Assembly (NCBI GenBank): GCA_902795715.1 | Contig: CADBME010000455.1 | Span: forward strand, 1-7,438 | Length of the DNA stretch: 7,438 nt | From: an uncultured Lachnospiraceae bacterium | GTDB lineage: Bacteria > Bacillota_A > Clostridia > Lachnospirales > Lachnospiraceae | Reading direction: 5' to 3' | Shown here: positions 6,703 to 7,438 of the stretch, one piece after another | How positions within the stretch are numbered: the stretch's first letter is position 1 | Layout: every line of letters starts with the position of its first letter | Translations under genes and position numbers: made by a program | Notes under the pieces: generated by a model | What the model was told of the DNA's origin: nothing | What the model saw: the letters and a program-made list of their open reading frames with translations, nothing else | Databases searched by the model: none

Positions 6703-7438
6703 TTATTAAATCGTATATTCCATAACAAGTTGATTATAAATTTAGTAACAGTACAATCCGCATTTAAATACACCCATAGCAAACGACACAAAAAATTCCT
6801 TTTTCTATTCAAGTTATAAGCATTATGATTACGTATGATTTCTTTATATTCATCGTTGTAAATGATATCAGATACAAAACTATCATCAAGTTTATGATTC
6901 ATTTTAATTTGAACTATACAATTTGAAATCATCATGCTACATAAAATTTTTTTACGAATAATACTATTTGAAATCGCAATAAATTTAAGCTGCTCGTATA
7001 CTTCTTTTTGCATTTCCCAATACTTTTTCCAATCCAAACAGTTGATTTTTGTTAATGACCCGGCTGACAATGAATCATAGTTATACGAACACTTATCTAT
7101 AGTAATTACCTCATTAAAAGAATCAAGCAATTTCATCGAAAATAAAAAATCTTCAGCAAATGTTAATGTTTCCGAAAATATAATTTTTCCCTTACGAATC
7201 CTGTCTAATTCTATCAATTTATTCCAAGGGGCGCCAATAATAGGGTCTAACATCCATTTATCAATAAGTTGTATAACCCTTGTTCTGTCTAACTCCTCAT
7301 TTCCAAGCGACACCTTCTCTATATAATCATTACATATTCTATTATAACCGCATAACACTAAGCATCCTTTCCTTTTATACCCATCCATTAAGTATTTTAT
7401 ATGATTCTTTTCTATGGTATCATCAGAATCTACAAAAA
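6669..7438 (-). CDS. GT2 family glycosyltransferase (N-terminus beyond window edge)
   Basis: The frame is open through the right edge, so the ATG at 7388 is internal and the real start lies outside the window. The visible part is about 256 residues. It opens with FVDSDDTIEKN (DSDD at 7430-7419), the metal-binding DxD of GT2 enzymes, which normally sits about 85-95 residues from the start; the whole protein would then be about 340 residues, usual for the family. Further on come APWNKL, FAEDFLFSMKLL (the acidic pair in the catalytic loop) and YNYDSLSAGSLT. The C-terminal half is helical and ends with aromatic and basic residues (LLWNIRFNKIGFFHLRFWN). It presumably adds one sugar to the repeat unit. 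It is markedly AT-rich compared with gmd and the remnant just after it, suggesting separate origin. Its stop (TAA, 6671-6669) lies inside the remnant's open frame. Confidence 0.9.
   Translation of the reverse strand, partial: FVDSDDTIEKNHIKYLMDGYKRKGCLVLCGYNRICNDYIEKVSLGNEELDRTRVIQLIDKWMLDPIIGAPWNKLIELDRIRKGKIIFSETLTFAEDFLFSMKLLDSFNEVITIDKCSYNYDSLSAGSLTKINCLDWKKYWEMQKEVYEQLKFIAISNSIIRKKILCSMMISNCIVQIKMNHKLDDSFVSDIIYNDEYKEIIRNHNAYNLNRKRNFLCRLLWVYLNADCTVTKFIINLLWNIRFNKIGFFHLRFWN

Larger units (their letters stand above)
1..7438 (-). other. Single minus-strand operon of glycan assembly genes (open at both ends)
   Basis: All genes point the same way. Gaps are short: 201 bases (filled by the remnant), 7, 59, 57 and 42 in transcription order. 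I found no GC-rich hairpin followed by a T-run in any gap, and no convincing promoter between genes. One long transcript beginning right of the window and ending left of it is the simplest model. There is no gene-free stretch over 300 bases. Confidence 0.75.

Noticed and set aside
6455..6709. Plus-strand open frame opposite the remnant
   Set aside because: The minus-strand frame has better protein character, and the plus-strand frame lacks a ribosome site and recognisable features.
6460..6720. Idea that the remnant is the frameshifted tail of the AT-rich GT2 gene
   Set aside because: That GT2 gene already reaches a normal family length at its own stop, and the composition changes abruptly at the junction, so a simple frameshift explains less than a gene replacement.
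1..7438. CRISPR arrays, tRNA or rRNA genes, transposases or long direct repeats
   Set aside because: None were seen on reading both strands; the whole window is accounted for by the minus-strand genes.

Overview
The window is a continuous stretch of a surface-polysaccharide (capsule, exopolysaccharide or O-antigen-like) locus. Every convincing gene lies on the minus strand, so transcription runs from high to low coordinates. Gene order in that direction is: a 5'-truncated GT2 glycosyltransferase (edge to 6669); a short gene remnant (about 6702 to 6460); a GT2 glycosyltransferase (6467-5481); a GT2+GT8 two-domain glycosyltransferase (5473-3410); a short GT2 glycosyltransferase (3350-2664); a GT2+GT10 two-domain protein with a fucosyltransferase-type C-terminal half (2606-993); and GDP-mannose 4,6-dehydratase, gmd (950 to the left edge, missing only its C-terminus). 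No flippase, polymerase, chain-length regulator or initiating phosphoglycosyl transferase is seen here, so this is an internal slice of a larger cluster.

How the genes fit together: seven glycosyltransferase domains on five polypeptides probably build an oligosaccharide repeat unit on a lipid carrier at the cytoplasmic face of the membrane. Gmd makes GDP-4-keto-6-deoxymannose, the precursor of GDP-L-fucose, and the gene just upstream of it carries a GT10 (alpha-1,3/1,4-fucosyltransferase family) domain. The simplest reading is a fucosylated glycan in which donor synthesis and fucose transfer sit side by side. The GDP-fucose synthase needed to finish the donor (wcaG/fcl type) is not in the window; it would be expected past the left edge or elsewhere in the genome.

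Organism: ATG starts with GGAG/GAGG-type ribosome sites, moderate to low GC, EpsH/EpsJ-like GT2 enzymes and a basic C-terminal tail on the GT2+GT8 protein suggest a gut or oral Bacillota (Clostridia such as Lachnospiraceae, or Negativicutes). This is a judgement from style, not a proven assignment.

Base composition is patchy. Hand counts of single 60-base lines gave 33 G+C in gmd (301-360), 34 in the N-terminal half of the GT2+GT10 gene (2401-2460), 15 in its C-terminal half (1321-1380), 11 in the GT8 half of the GT2+GT8 gene (3781-3840), 29 in the remnant (6541-6600) and 18 in the last GT2 gene (6721-6780). Together with two fused enzymes and a gene remnant at a composition break, this points to assembly by repeated recombination and transfer. 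The most interesting items are the GT2-GT10 fusion next to gmd, the GT2-GT8 fusion, and the remnant at 6460-6702.
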